The translations under genes and the position numbers were made by a program. Source: Bacillota bacterium (GTDB lineage: Bacteria > Bacillota > Clostridia > Lachnospirales > Lachnospiraceae). Taken from it: a stretch of 64,000 nucleotides of DNA. Shown here piece by piece: positions 1 to 8,362 of the stretch; the stretch's first letter is position 1; each line of letters begins with the position of its first letter. The stretch lies in the NCBI GenBank assembly GCA_023421075.1, contig JAEZUM010000011.1, positions 1 through 64,000 on the forward strand. The letters run 5' to 3'. Below the pieces are notes generated by a model. That model was not told the DNA's origin and searched no databases. It was given only the letters and a program-made list of their open reading frames with translations.

Positions 1-1115
1 TGGCAAGTTTATCATTAAAAAACATAACTAAGCAGTATCCTAACGGAGTTATCGCTGTTAAGGACTTCAATCTTGAGATAGCTGATAGAGAGTTTATCAT
101 CTTCGTAGGACCTTCCGGTTGTGGTAAATCAACAACACTTCGTATGATCGCAGGTCTTGAGGAAATTTCACAGGGTGAATTATGGATTGGCGACAAATTA
201 GTTAACGATGTTGAACCGAAGGACAGAGATATTGCGATGGTATTCCAGAACTATGCTTTGTATCCGCATATGTCAGTTTATGATAACATGGCATTTGGTT
301 TAAAATTAAGAAAAGTACCTAAGGATCAGATTGACAAGTACGTACATGAAGCTGCTAAGATCCTTGATATTGAGCATTTATTAGATCGTAAGCCGAAGGC
401 TCTTTCCGGTGGTCAGAGACAGCGTGTTGCTATGGGCCGTGCTATCGTTCGTAATCCTAAGGTATTCCTTATGGATGAGCCGTTATCCAACCTCGATGCT
501 AAGCTGAGAGTACAGATGCGTATCGAGATCTCCAAGTTACATCAGAGATTACAGACAACGATCATCTATGTAACACATGATCAGACTGAGGCTATGACAC
601 TCGGTACCAGAATCGTAGTTATGAAGGATGGTTTGGTTCAGCAGGTAGATACACCTCAGAACTTATATGACAAGCCGAAGAACTTATTCGTTGCTGGTTT
701 CATGGGATCTCCTCAGATGAACATGATCGAAGCTACTCTTGTTAAGAAGGGTAACGATATTTATGTTAACTTCGGAAGCAATTCCTTAAAGCTTCCTGAG
801 AATAAAGCAAAGAAGGTAATTGATGGTGGTTATGTTGATAAGGCAGTTGTAGTTGGTATCCGTCCTGAGGATATCCATGATGAGGAAATGTTCATCAGCA
901 GCGCTCCTGAAAGCGTAATCGAGGCTACTGTAAGAGTATATGAATTATTAGGTGCAGAAGTATTCTTATACTTCACAGTTGATGAGACCTTAGAGATCAC
1001 TGCACGTGTTAATCCTCGTACTACAGCTAGACCTGACGATACATTAAAGATTGCATTTGATATGTCTAAGATGCATATATTTGATAAAGAGACAGAGCAG
1101 GTTATTACCAACTAA
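1..1115 (+). CDS. Sugar ABC transporter ATP-binding subunit (MsmX/UgpC type), first base missing
   Basis: ATPase that energises one or more carbohydrate ABC importers at the inner face of the membrane. The window opens on the second base of the ATG, so the protein is 371 residues, normal for the MsmX/MalK/UgpC family. Visible motifs are Walker A GPSGCGKST (residues 37-45), the Q-loop Gln83, the signature LSGGQ (135-139), Walker B ending in MDEP (158-161) and the switch His193. The C-terminal 130 residues are the regulatory/TOBE-like region typical of sugar-type ATPases. No permease or binding protein lies beside it. That fits a shared, multi-client ATPase such as Bacillus MsmX, but the substrate cannot be read here. 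A strong terminator follows at once. Confidence 0.93.
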   Translation, partial: ASLSLKNITKQYPNGVIAVKDFNLEIADREFIIFVGPSGCGKSTTLRMIAGLEEISQGELWIGDKLVNDVEPKDRDIAMVFQNYALYPHMSVYDNMAFGLKLRKVPKDQIDKYVHEAAKILDIEHLLDRKPKALSGGQRQRVAMGRAIVRNPKVFLMDEPLSNLDAKLRVQMRIEISKLHQRLQTTIIYVTHDQTEAMTLGTRIVVMKDGLVQQVDTPQNLYDKPKNLFVAGFMGSPQMNMIEATLVKKGNDIYVNFGSNSLKLPENKAKKVIDGGYVDKAVVVGIRPEDIHDEEMFISSAPESVIEATVRVYELLGAEVFLYFTVDETLEITARVNPRTTARPDDTLKIAFDMSKMHIFDKETEQVITN

Positions 1116-1130
1116 TCATGATAGCAATTG

Positions 1131-1160
1131 CAGGGAACACATAAGTGTTCCCTGTTTTTT
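1131..1160 (+). terminator. Rho-independent terminator of the ABC ATPase gene
   Basis: A perfect 10-bp stem (CAGGGAACAC / GTGTTCCCTG) with a four-base ATAA loop is followed by six T, 15 bases after the stop codon. Confidence 0.92.
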
Positions 1161-1434
1161 CGTTAAAACACGCCGATTACACTGCTTATCGGCCTTGATA
1201 ACCCCGAGAGAGAAAATCTGGGCAAAGCCCGCTAGAGATTGTGTCTGGAGCGAAAATAAATAATAGTATAATCAATGAACTAACTTGATACAATAGAAAT
1301 TTGATAGAATTACACTAAAATATTTGTGAATTATTTATAAAATTAGTTTACTTATGACGAAAACGGTGTTAAAATATCTTTCGTATACATGAATTTTAAA
1401 GAAAAATAGAAATATAATATAAAGGAGTGAAACT
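1161..1434. other. Intergenic region with one candidate promoter
   Basis: I see no gene here. The only clear signal is a sigma-A-like promoter at 1347-1375: TTTACT, a 17-bp spacer, then TAAAAT, about 60 bases before the CdaR-like gene. The ribosome site AAAGGAGTG at 1421-1429 belongs to that gene. Confidence 0.5.
1347..1375 (+). promoter_or_regulatory. Candidate sigma-A promoter of the CdaR-like gene
   Basis: The -35 box is TTTACT (1347-1352) and the -10 box TAAAAT (1370-1375), with exactly 17 bp between them. Each box has one mismatch to consensus. Confidence 0.5.
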
Positions 1435-2523
1435 ATGATTTCCAATCAAATTCTTCAAAGCACCATCGATGGATTAAAAGGAATCACACGTATCGATATA
1501 TGTGTTATGGATACGGAGGGTAAGGTTCTGGCTACTACGATTGAGAATGCTGAGCAATATGAAAGTGCAGTTATGGCATTTGTTGCTTCACCGGCAGATA
1601 GCCAGGCTATACAGGGATATCAATTTTTTAAGGTTTTTGATGAGCATCAGTTGGAATATGTGATTCTGGCAAAGGGTGATTCTGAGGATGTATTTATGAT
1701 TGGAAAGATTGCTTCCTTCCAGATACAGAACCTGTTAGTTGCATATAAAGAAAGATACGACAAGGATAATTTCATCAAGAACTTACTGTTAGATAATCTC
1801 TTGCTGGTAGATATCTATAATCGTGCTAAGAAGCTTCACATTGATACCGAAGCGAGACGAGTGGTATATATTATCGAGACTAAGAATGAAAAGGATGCGA
1901 ATGCTCTTGAGACAGTTCGCAGCTTATTCTCCGGCAAGACAAAGGATTTCATAACAGCGGTAGATGAAAAGAACATAATACTTGTGAAGGAAGTTAAGCC
2001 AACGGAAAGTTACGAAGATCTGAACAAAACAGCAAAAGTCATTTTGGATATGCTTAATACAGAGGCGATGACGAAGGTACACGTTGCATTTGGTACCATT
2101 GTTAATGAGATTAAGGATGTATCAAGATCCTATAAGGAAGCGAAGATGGCACTTGATGTAGGTAAGATCTTCTACAGTGGAAAGAATGTTGTTGCTTATA
2201 ACAACCTAGGTATCGGACGTCTGATTTACCAGTTGCCTATGCCGTTGTGCAAGATGTTCATTAAGGAGATTTTTGAAAATAAATCGCCGGATGATTTTGA
2301 CGAAGAAACACTTACTACAATAAATAAGTTTTTTGAGAACAGCTTAAATGTATCCGAGACCTCCAGACAGTTATATATTCATCGTAATACCCTGGTATAC
2401 CGTCTCGATAAATTGCAGAAGAGTACGAATCTGGACCTTCGTGTATTCGAAGATGCAATTACCTTTAAGATTGCATTAATGGTTGTTAAGTATATGAAGT
2501 ATATGGAGCAATTGGATTATTAA
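1435..2523 (+). CDS. CdaR/PucR-family transcriptional regulator
   Basis: A 362-residue DNA-binding regulator. The N-terminal part begins like the diacid-recognition (CdaR) type, with SNQILQSTIDGLKGI followed by a PAS-like sensor segment. The last 70 residues are a PucR-type helix-turn-helix: residues about 303-327 (NVSETSRQLYIHRNTLVYRL), followed by the usual tail ending in an alanine/leucine-rich helix. Family members respond to sugar diacids or other small carbon compounds, but the ligand is unknown here. The ATG is 4 bases after the site AAAGGAGTGA. The neighbour is a sugar ABC ATPase in its own transcription unit. A role in carbohydrate control is plausible from context but is inference. 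Confidence 0.82.
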   Translation: MISNQILQSTIDGLKGITRIDICVMDTEGKVLATTIENAEQYESAVMAFVASPADSQAIQGYQFFKVFDEHQLEYVILAKGDSEDVFMIGKIASFQIQNLLVAYKERYDKDNFIKNLLLDNLLLVDIYNRAKKLHIDTEARRVVYIIETKNEKDANALETVRSLFSGKTKDFITAVDEKNIILVKEVKPTESYEDLNKTAKVILDMLNTEAMTKVHVAFGTIVNEIKDVSRSYKEAKMALDVGKIFYSGKNVVAYNNLGIGRLIYQLPMPLCKMFIKEIFENKSPDDFDEETLTTINKFFENSLNVSETSRQLYIHRNTLVYRLDKLQKSTNLDLRVFEDAITFKIALMVVKYMKYMEQLDY

Positions 2524-2636
2524 TCATTGTATGAGGAATACAAAATCGTATTAGGAAGAGAATAGGGTCTGTTGCAGAAGGATGAAAGTGCTATCATAAT
2601 CTATTTTGCACCAGCCCTTGTTTTTACCTATATAAG

Positions 2637-2652
2637 GCCACCGATCGGTGGC
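2637..2652. promoter_or_regulatory. Perfect 16-bp palindrome before the S41 protease gene
   Basis: GCCACCGATCGGTGGC is its own reverse complement. It ends directly before the ribosome site GGAAGGAGG of the protease gene at 2667. It could be an operator or, in RNA, a hairpin that affects translation initiation. Confidence 0.45.
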
Positions 2653-2666
2653 GGAAGGAGGAGTAA

Positions 2667-3962
2667 ATGAAGAAGAACTTTTTTACCGGAATACTTACGG
2701 GTCTGTTTAGTGCCCTACTACTTGTTGTGGTTCTTGGAGCTGCTCTGATATTCTCTGATTACGATACAGAATATGATTTGACCGAAACTACGAAAGCAGA
2801 AGAAAATACAGAAGTAAAAGCGACCCAGGAGGATGCGACAGAGGCAAAGGATGAGATTTCTGTCAGTAGTCTTGAAATAGAAAATTATCAGGCTATTGTT
2901 AATAAACTGGAAGCTTTAGATGAGCTAATTGATGCAAAATACTTAGAAGATGTGAATAATGTTGACTTTGCAGACGGAGTATATAAAGGCTTTATCGCTA
3001 GCCTTGGGGATCCTTATTCAACCTATTATACGGAGGAGGAGTATAAGGCTCTGATGGAAAGCTCCTCCGGTGTATATTATGGTATAGGTGCATCGGTTAG
3101 TCAGGATGCCAAGACCGGCATAATCACCATAGTAAAGCCTTTTGTAACCGGACCGGCTTATAAGGCAGGTATTAAACCCGGAGATATTATTAGTAAGGTG
3201 AACGGGGAAGAGGTAACAGGAATGGATTTGTCCGAGGTGGTAAGTAAGATGAAGGGAAAATCCGGTACCAAGGTAAAAATCAGTATATTGCGTGAGGATG
3301 AGACGAAGCCTCTGGAGTTTACCGTTACCAGAAAGAAGATTGAAGTACCAACCATCGAATATAAGATGCTTTCGAATAAGATTGGCTATATCTCGATTAT
3401 GGAATTTGATAAAATAACCGTAGAACAATTTGATGCTGCGGTGGATGAGCTCGAGAAGCAGAAGATGAAGGCTTTGATTGTAGATGTTCGCAATAATCCG
3501 GGAGGCATGCTGGATTCGGTGGTATCCATATTGGACCGAGTTCTTCCTCCGAAATTACTGGTTTATACTGAGGATAAGAATAATAATAAAGAAGAGCAGT
3601 TTGCAAAGGATAAGACAATGGTTTCTGTACCGATGGCAGTTTTGATTAATGGCCACAGTGCCAGTGCCTCGGAGATCTTTGCCGGTACACTACAGGATTA
3701 TAAGACGGCAACGATTGTAGGAACCACAAGCTTTGGTAAGGGCATCGTGCAATCGGTATATCCATTTAATGACGGTACTGCTGTAAAGCTGACGATTTCT
3801 AAGTATTATACTCCGAACGGTCGCAACATTCATGGAACAGGAATTAAGCCGGATGTAGAGATTGAACTGGATGAAAAGATGCAAAAGGAAGTTGTGATAC
3901 CGGTAGAGAAGGATAATCAGCTACAAAAAGCCATTGAATTGCTTAAGAAAAAAATCGGTTAA
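2667..3962 (+). CDS. S41-family carboxy-terminal processing protease (CtpA/CtpB type)
   Basis: A membrane-anchored serine protease that cuts C-terminal tails of extracytoplasmic proteins. The 431 residues contain an N-terminal membrane anchor (about 9-30), an acidic low-complexity linker (35-65), a PDZ domain (about 135-215, with GIKPGDIISKVNG) and the S41 core. Ser333 in GHSASASEI, Lys358 in SFGKG and Gln362 have the same spacing as the catalytic Ser-Lys-Gln of Bacillus CtpB (25 and 4 residues apart), so the enzyme looks active. The ATG follows the site GGAAGGAGG. No divisome or sporulation gene stands next to it to point to a substrate. Confidence 0.92.
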   Translation: MKKNFFTGILTGLFSALLLVVVLGAALIFSDYDTEYDLTETTKAEENTEVKATQEDATEAKDEISVSSLEIENYQAIVNKLEALDELIDAKYLEDVNNVDFADGVYKGFIASLGDPYSTYYTEEEYKALMESSSGVYYGIGASVSQDAKTGIITIVKPFVTGPAYKAGIKPGDIISKVNGEEVTGMDLSEVVSKMKGKSGTKVKISILREDETKPLEFTVTRKKIEVPTIEYKMLSNKIGYISIMEFDKITVEQFDAAVDELEKQKMKALIVDVRNNPGGMLDSVVSILDRVLPPKLLVYTEDKNNNKEEQFAKDKTMVSVPMAVLINGHSASASEIFAGTLQDYKTATIVGTTSFGKGIVQSVYPFNDGTAVKLTISKYYTPNGRNIHGTGIKPDVEIELDEKMQKEVVIPVEKDNQLQKAIELLKKKIG

Positions 3963-3980
3963 ATTCTAAATAAAGGATCG

Positions 3981-4009
3981 TTGACTTTCCGGAAAGTCAT
4001 GATTACAAT
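3981..4009 (+). promoter_or_regulatory. Strong sigma-A promoter with an embedded 16-bp palindromic operator
   Basis: TTGACT (3981-3986), a 17-bp spacer and TACAAT (4004-4009) form a near-consensus promoter for the permease gene. GACTTTCCGGAAAGTC (3983-3998) is a perfect palindrome covering most of the -35 box and the start of the spacer, the position expected of a repressor site. Confidence 0.75.
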
Positions 4010-4024
4010 AGAATAGATTGCACT

Positions 4025-4094
4025 GAGCTGACGTTCAACAGGAATTATAAAGATCTGATCATTTTATAATTCGGACTTGTGCGTCGGCTCTTTT
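4025..4094 (+). promoter_or_regulatory. Structured 5' leader RNA of the permease gene (candidate cis-regulator)
   Basis: In the leader, GAGCTGACG (4025-4033) can pair with CGTCGGCTC (4082-4090). That closes a second hairpin, GAATTATAAA (4042-4051) with TTTATAATTC (4063-4072). Four T follow the outer stem. The layout of promoter, closed multi-stem leader, then transporter gene suits a riboswitch or attenuator. The T-run is short for a full terminator. Confidence 0.5.
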
Positions 4095-4127
4095 AGAAAA
4101 TATGTAATTGCATAAGTGGAGGGACAA

Positions 4128-5396
4128 ATGAAAACAATAGCTATCATTATTTTTGCACTAACTTATATCTTGCTATTGACTTTTCCGAAGGTAAGGGCGT
4201 ACATTGCGCTTGCTTCAGCAGCATTATTCGTAATACTCGGAATATTGCCGGTTGGGGAGATAATTCCTACGGTTGATTGGAATGTTATAATGATGATTGC
4301 CGGTACCATGGGTGCTGTAGGATTATTCATAGAATCAAAGATGCCATCGTTGCTTGCTGATTATATTATCGAACATATGCCAAATGTGAAATGGACCATC
4401 ATAGCACTTTCGCTCTTTGCAGGAATTATTTCTGCATTTGTTGATAATGTCGCGACAGTACTAATGGTAGCGCCGGTGGCGGTAACAATAGCGAAAAAGC
4501 TTAAAATCTCACCGGTGTCAAGCGTAATCGCAATCGCAATTTCGTCTAATCTCCAAGGAGCTGCAACTCTGGTTGGTGATACCACCTCAATTCTTTTGGG
4601 CGGATATGCTGATATGAACTTCCTGGATTTCTTTTTTATGGATGGGAAAGTAGGTATCTTCTGGGTTGTTGAGGCAGGAGCGTTGGTATCCGTTTTTATT
4701 CTTACGTATCTGTTCCGCAAGGAGAAACAGCCGATTTCTGCTTTGGAGAGAACGGTTGTTGAGGACAAGATCCCCACTGTATTGTTGGTCGGTATCGTGG
4801 TACTTCTGATTGGTGCTTCCTTTATTGAAAATAAACCTGATATCACCAATGGTGTTATTTGCGTGAGTGTATTTATCGTCGGGTTGGTAAGAAAGATGAT
4901 AAAAACCAAAGACAGAGCGGCCTTTCTCGAAGCAATGAAAAGCATTGATTATGATACAATTCTCTTACTAACCGGTCTGTTTATCGTGATTGGTGGTATC
5001 ACTGAGGTCGGTTTGGTGAATGACATCAGTCAGTTATTTGTTCATTTGAGCAACGACAATGTATTCTTAATCTACACTTTAATCGTATGGGCTTCCGTTC
5101 TGTTTTCTGCCTTTATCGATAACATTCCCTATGTGGCTACGATGCTTCCTGTCACGGCACAGATTGCGGATCTGTTAGGAATAGAACCGAATCTGTTGTT
5201 CTTCGGATTGTTAATCGGTGCTACCTTAGGTGGAAATATCACTCCGATCGGAGCTTCTGCCAATATTACAGGACTTGGAATTCTGCGTAAGGAAGGCTAT
5301 GAGGTGAACGCACCCACCTTTATGAAGATTAGCATACCCTTTACTCTGGCAGCGGTAGTCACCGGGTATGTATTGAACTGGTTTATCTGGAGATAG
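4128..5396 (+). CDS. ArsB/NhaD/SLC13-superfamily ion permease
   Basis: A polytopic membrane transporter of 422 residues, nearly all hydrophobic helices. It shows the internal duplication typical of the ion-transporter superfamily. One half has AFVDNVATVLMVAPVAV and SNLQGAATLVGDTTSIL, the other AFIDNIPYVATMLPV and GATLGGNITPIGASANI. These paired discontinuous-helix motifs form the ion site in ArsB, NhaD and P-protein relatives. Whether it moves Na+, arsenite or an organic anion cannot be told. I chose ATG 4128, five bases after GGAGGG, over the GTG at 4116, which precedes the ribosome site. It has its own promoter, operator-like palindrome and structured leader, which points to tight ligand-dependent control. 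Confidence 0.82.
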   Translation: MKTIAIIIFALTYILLLTFPKVRAYIALASAALFVILGILPVGEIIPTVDWNVIMMIAGTMGAVGLFIESKMPSLLADYIIEHMPNVKWTIIALSLFAGIISAFVDNVATVLMVAPVAVTIAKKLKISPVSSVIAIAISSNLQGAATLVGDTTSILLGGYADMNFLDFFFMDGKVGIFWVVEAGALVSVFILTYLFRKEKQPISALERTVVEDKIPTVLLVGIVVLLIGASFIENKPDITNGVICVSVFIVGLVRKMIKTKDRAAFLEAMKSIDYDTILLLTGLFIVIGGITEVGLVNDISQLFVHLSNDNVFLIYTLIVWASVLFSAFIDNIPYVATMLPVTAQIADLLGIEPNLLFFGLLIGATLGGNITPIGASANITGLGILRKEGYEVNAPTFMKISIPFTLAAVVTGYVLNWFIWR

Positions 5397-5447
5397 GCTA
5401 ATATTATGATTAAATACGCATTTGCGGTTATCTTATGTAATGAAAAA

Positions 5448-5477
5448 TTGCAGAAGGTAGCTGCAAGTGCTTTTTTT
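5448..5477 (+). terminator. Probable terminator of the permease gene
   Basis: TTGCAG (5448-5453) pairs with CTGCAA (5461-5466), followed after GTGC by seven T (5471-5477). The stem is short. Confidence 0.6.
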
Positions 5478-5533
5478 GTTGATATTTCATTGATTTTGTA
5501 ATTATTTTATTTTAGAAATTTTAGAATTGCCTC

Positions 5534-5560
5534 TAATATAAATTATAAATCATCCGATAA
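5534..5560 (+). promoter_or_regulatory. Sigma-28 (FliA/SigD)-like promoter of the flgM operon
   Basis: TAAT (5534-5537), 15 bases, then TCCGATAA (5553-5560), compared with the consensus TAAA-N15-GCCGATAA. It lies about 80 bases before flgM. Confidence 0.65.
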
Positions 5561-5638
5561 ATATGTTATAGAGTAAATGGAAAATGTATAGTAATAGCAT
5601 CTTCCGAGTTGTAAAACAATAGATAGGTGGTGATTAGG

Positions 5639-5917
5639 ATGCGTATCGATGCATTCAATAAGGTTAGTCAGCTATACAAGACAAACAGTGTCAAGAGCAC
5701 TGCAAAATCGCAGGGTACCAGTTTCAGTGATAAGCTTGAGTTATCCCAGACAGGCAAGGATTATCAGGTAGCTAAGCAGATTATGGCGCGCACTCCGGAT
5801 GTTAGAGAAGCAAAAATCAATGACATTAAGCAACGAATGGAAGCCGGTGCTTATCATGTCAATATAGAGGACGTTGCCGACAAATTGGTGGAAGAATATT
5901 TTAGTGATACCATCTAA
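5639..5917 (+). CDS. flgM: Anti-sigma-28 factor FlgM
   Basis: A 92-residue protein that holds the flagellar sigma factor FliA/SigD inactive until the hook is complete and FlgM is exported. The N-terminus MRIDAFNKVSQLY is typical of clostridial FlgM. The C-terminal half (from about residue 45) carries the helices that contact sigma, including VREAKINDIKQRMEAGAYHV and ADKLVEEYF. I chose ATG 5639, because the GTG at 5627 overlaps its own ribosome site AGGTGG. It heads the late flagellar gene run behind a sigma-28-like promoter, so it probably lies under the factor it inhibits. Confidence 0.93.
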   Translation: MRIDAFNKVSQLYKTNSVKSTAKSQGTSFSDKLELSQTGKDYQVAKQIMARTPDVREAKINDIKQRMEAGAYHVNIEDVADKLVEEYFSDTI

Positions 5918-5928
5918 CAGAATAAAAC

Positions 5929-5977
5929 CAAGCGCCGTTCAATGCACCTCAATCAGCATAACAAATGGCGCTTGAGG
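5929..5977 (+). promoter_or_regulatory. Two overlapping, mutually exclusive hairpins between flgM and flgN
   Basis: CAAGCGCC (5929-5936) can pair with GGCGCTTG (5967-5974), and CCTCAA (5947-5952) with TTGAGG (5972-5977). The two downstream arms share bases, so both stems cannot form fully together. No T-run follows. Confidence 0.4.
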
Positions 5978-6013
5978 TTATTCGGTGGGTAGATGTAGCG
6001 GGGAGGATTGACG

Positions 6014-6529
6014 GTGGCAAGTTTAATTGATGAATTGATTAACGTTCTCGAAGAGGAATGTAGTATTTATCAGCAATTAATACCGATATCGAATGAGAAG
6101 ACTCAGGTCATCGTTAAGAATGATCTGGCATCATTGCAGGATATCACTTCGAAGGAACAGATGGCTATCGGAAGTATTAATTCCTTAGAACGTAAAAGAG
6201 ACCAGATCATGGTGAATATCAGGACGGTAATCAATCGGAAGACCGGTGAATTTACTCTAAACACTTTGATTGGATTAATGGAAAAGCAACCAAAGGAGCA
6301 AAGAGCTCTTTCTACTATACATGATAATCTGAAAAGTACTATTCAAAGATTAGTCGAAATCAACAATCGTAACAAATCGTTAATACAACAATCCCTAGAG
6401 ATGATAGAATTCAATATGAATTTTATTCAAAGCACAAGGATGTCGCCGGGGAACAATACTTACACAAAGGGTGCTTCCCAGTATGAAGCATTGGCTTCCA
6501 GAACAGGGATGTTCGACGCGAAGCAGTAA
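6014..6529 (+). CDS. flgN: Flagellar export chaperone FlgN
   Basis: A 171-residue, mostly helical cytoplasmic chaperone that would keep the hook-filament junction proteins FlgK and FlgL export-competent. The FlgN signature is visible as EEECSIYQQLIPISNEKTQ near the N-terminus, a long central coiled coil (about residues 50-140) and ITSKEQMAI. I place the start at GTG 6014, seven bases after GGGAGG; the TTG at 6008 is too close. It sits directly before two flgK genes and flgL, its expected clients. Confidence 0.88.
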   Translation: MASLIDELINVLEEECSIYQQLIPISNEKTQVIVKNDLASLQDITSKEQMAIGSINSLERKRDQIMVNIRTVINRKTGEFTLNTLIGLMEKQPKEQRALSTIHDNLKSTIQRLVEINNRNKSLIQQSLEMIEFNMNFIQSTRMSPGNNTYTKGASQYEALASRTGMFDAKQ

Positions 6530-6550
6530 GAGACAGGTGAGGTGTAGGTT

Positions 6551-8284
6551 ATGGGCTCAATGAGTGGCTTATATATCGGTACGTCCGGCTTGAATGTCAG
6601 TCAAGCGGCTTTGAATGTAACATCGCATAATTTGGCCAATGTAGATACGACCGGCTTTGTCAGACAACAGGCTGTTTTGACCGATTTCAATTATATCAAA
6701 TTAGGCGACTCCTATGCCACATCCATGTTGAAGGGCTTAGGAGCTGATTTTGCGTCTGTTAAGCAGGTTAGAGATAATTTTCTGGATCAGTCCTATCGCC
6801 AGGAGATTGGACGAGGAGCCTTCTATGATGCTCAAAACGCAGCGGTCAATGAGATAGAAGGATTGTTCGGGGAGCTTGAGGGAGAATCCTTCCAGAATTC
6901 GATGAATAAGCTTTGGATCTCTTTGCAGGAGCTTGCAAAAGAACCGGACAGCGTTGTAGCAAGAGCTTCTCTGATTCAGACAGCGGTAACCTTTATTGAA
7001 AGATCCGAGAATATATATACACAGCTCAAGGACTATCAGATTAATCTTAATACGCAGATTAAGGACCAGGTTTCTCGGATTAATGTTATCGGTGAAGAGA
7101 TTAAGAAGCTTAACTGGAAGATCAGACAATACGAAAGTACCGGAGTCGAGCATGCTAACGATCTTCGCGATGAGCGAAACAACTTGCTGGATGAATTGGG
7201 CAAAATGGTTCGTATTACATATAAGGAAAATGCAAACGGCATTGTGAATGTCAATGTAGAAGGAGTACCTTTTGTGACAGAGGATATGTCCTTCAAGATG
7301 GGTACGGTAAAGGTGAGTGAAAACTCGGAGATGCTGAAACCTGTTTGGACGGCCTTCGGTAATACTGATGTTTTTAATATGAGCCGTGCTGCATCCTCAG
7401 AGAATAATACCGATATCGGTTCTCTTAAGGGACTGCTTACTGCAAGAGGTAATAAACAGGCAAATTATACGGATATACCGAAAAGAAGCAATTATGAATC
7501 AGATGCTTTGTATAATGCAGCAGTCATCGATTTCAATAATACGGTCAATTCCTCCGTCGTTATGTCAACTCAAGCACAGTTTGATCAGTTGATCCATGGA
7601 ATTGTTACAACAATCAATGATATTTTGAGCCCGAACAAAGTGGTAACGCTATCGGATGGTTCCGTGGTCAAGGTACTGGATGTGGCAAATGCACCCGTTG
7701 GAATGGATCGAAATGCGACGAGAGGCGAGGCGTTATTCGTTCGTAAATCCATGCCGCGATATGGGGATGAAGAGGAATTAACATATCTTCAGGAGGATGG
7801 TGTATCCTACGATTCAATGTTCACCAGAATCTATAATGATGAGGATCCGTCGGATAATTACTCACTCTTTACCCTTGGGGAGATTGAAGTAAACCCGGCA
7901 ATTATGCAAAATTATGCGCTAATTCCCCTTTCCAGTAATTCCGGTTCCGGAGATTATGATGTGGAGACAGCCAAGAAGCTGATTTCAGAGTGGCAGAATA
8001 CCTTCTCTACGCTATCGCCGAATACCTTAACTGCTTATAATTTCAGTGATTATTATACATCCTTTATCTCTGAAATTGCCAACCGAGGTGAGCAATTTAA
8101 TACCATTAGTACGAATCAATCGGCGATGGCAGAAAGTATTAATAATCAGAGAGCTGAGGTAACCGGTGTCTCCTCAGATGAAGAATTGACCAACTTAATA
8201 AAATTTCAACATGCATACAATGCATCCGCCAGATACATTAATGTGGTAAGTGAGATGCTGGAGCATGTTATTATGAATATGTAG
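6551..8284 (+). CDS. flgK: Hook-filament junction protein FlgK, first copy
   Basis: Hook-associated protein 1, a 577-residue secreted structural protein joining hook and filament. The N-terminal D0 helix has GLYIGTSGLNVSQAALNV and then SHNLANVDTTGFVRQ, the flagellar rod/hook signature. The C-terminal D0 segment (about residues 535-577) ends with NLIKFQHAYNASARYI and a final amphipathic helix. There is no signal peptide, as expected for type III export. The ATG follows GGTGAGG. A second, differing flgK starts 78 bases downstream, so two junction isoforms or two stacked junction rings may exist. Confidence 0.92.
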   Translation: MGSMSGLYIGTSGLNVSQAALNVTSHNLANVDTTGFVRQQAVLTDFNYIKLGDSYATSMLKGLGADFASVKQVRDNFLDQSYRQEIGRGAFYDAQNAAVNEIEGLFGELEGESFQNSMNKLWISLQELAKEPDSVVARASLIQTAVTFIERSENIYTQLKDYQINLNTQIKDQVSRINVIGEEIKKLNWKIRQYESTGVEHANDLRDERNNLLDELGKMVRITYKENANGIVNVNVEGVPFVTEDMSFKMGTVKVSENSEMLKPVWTAFGNTDVFNMSRAASSENNTDIGSLKGLLTARGNKQANYTDIPKRSNYESDALYNAAVIDFNNTVNSSVVMSTQAQFDQLIHGIVTTINDILSPNKVVTLSDGSVVKVLDVANAPVGMDRNATRGEALFVRKSMPRYGDEEELTYLQEDGVSYDSMFTRIYNDEDPSDNYSLFTLGEIEVNPAIMQNYALIPLSSNSGSGDYDVETAKKLISEWQNTFSTLSPNTLTAYNFSDYYTSFISEIANRGEQFNTISTNQSAMAESINNQRAEVTGVSSDEELTNLIKFQHAYNASARYINVVSEMLEHVIMNM

Positions 8285-8288
8285 AGGA

Positions 8289-8327
8289 AAGCAAGGAACG
8301 CTTGAGATACGTTCTCATTATTTGCTT
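8289..8327 (+). promoter_or_regulatory. Intercistronic hairpin between the two flgK genes
   Basis: AAGCAA (8289-8294) and GAACG (8296-8300) pair with CGTTC (8310-8314) and TTGCTT (8322-8327). Without a T-run it is more likely an mRNA-stability or processing element than a terminator. Confidence 0.4.
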
Positions 8328-8362
8328 CTATAGATATTATTGTACAAGATTGGAGTGAGATC

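Noticed and set aside
1161..1260. Possible riboswitch-like sequence (GGGCAAAGCCC) upstream of the CdaR-like gene
   Set aside because: A cyclic-di-GMP type aptamer was considered, but the conserved flanking bases and second helix are missing.
4361..4945. 194-residue minus-strand frame
   Set aside because: Lies wholly inside the permease gene on the other strand and has no ribosome site; a shadow frame.
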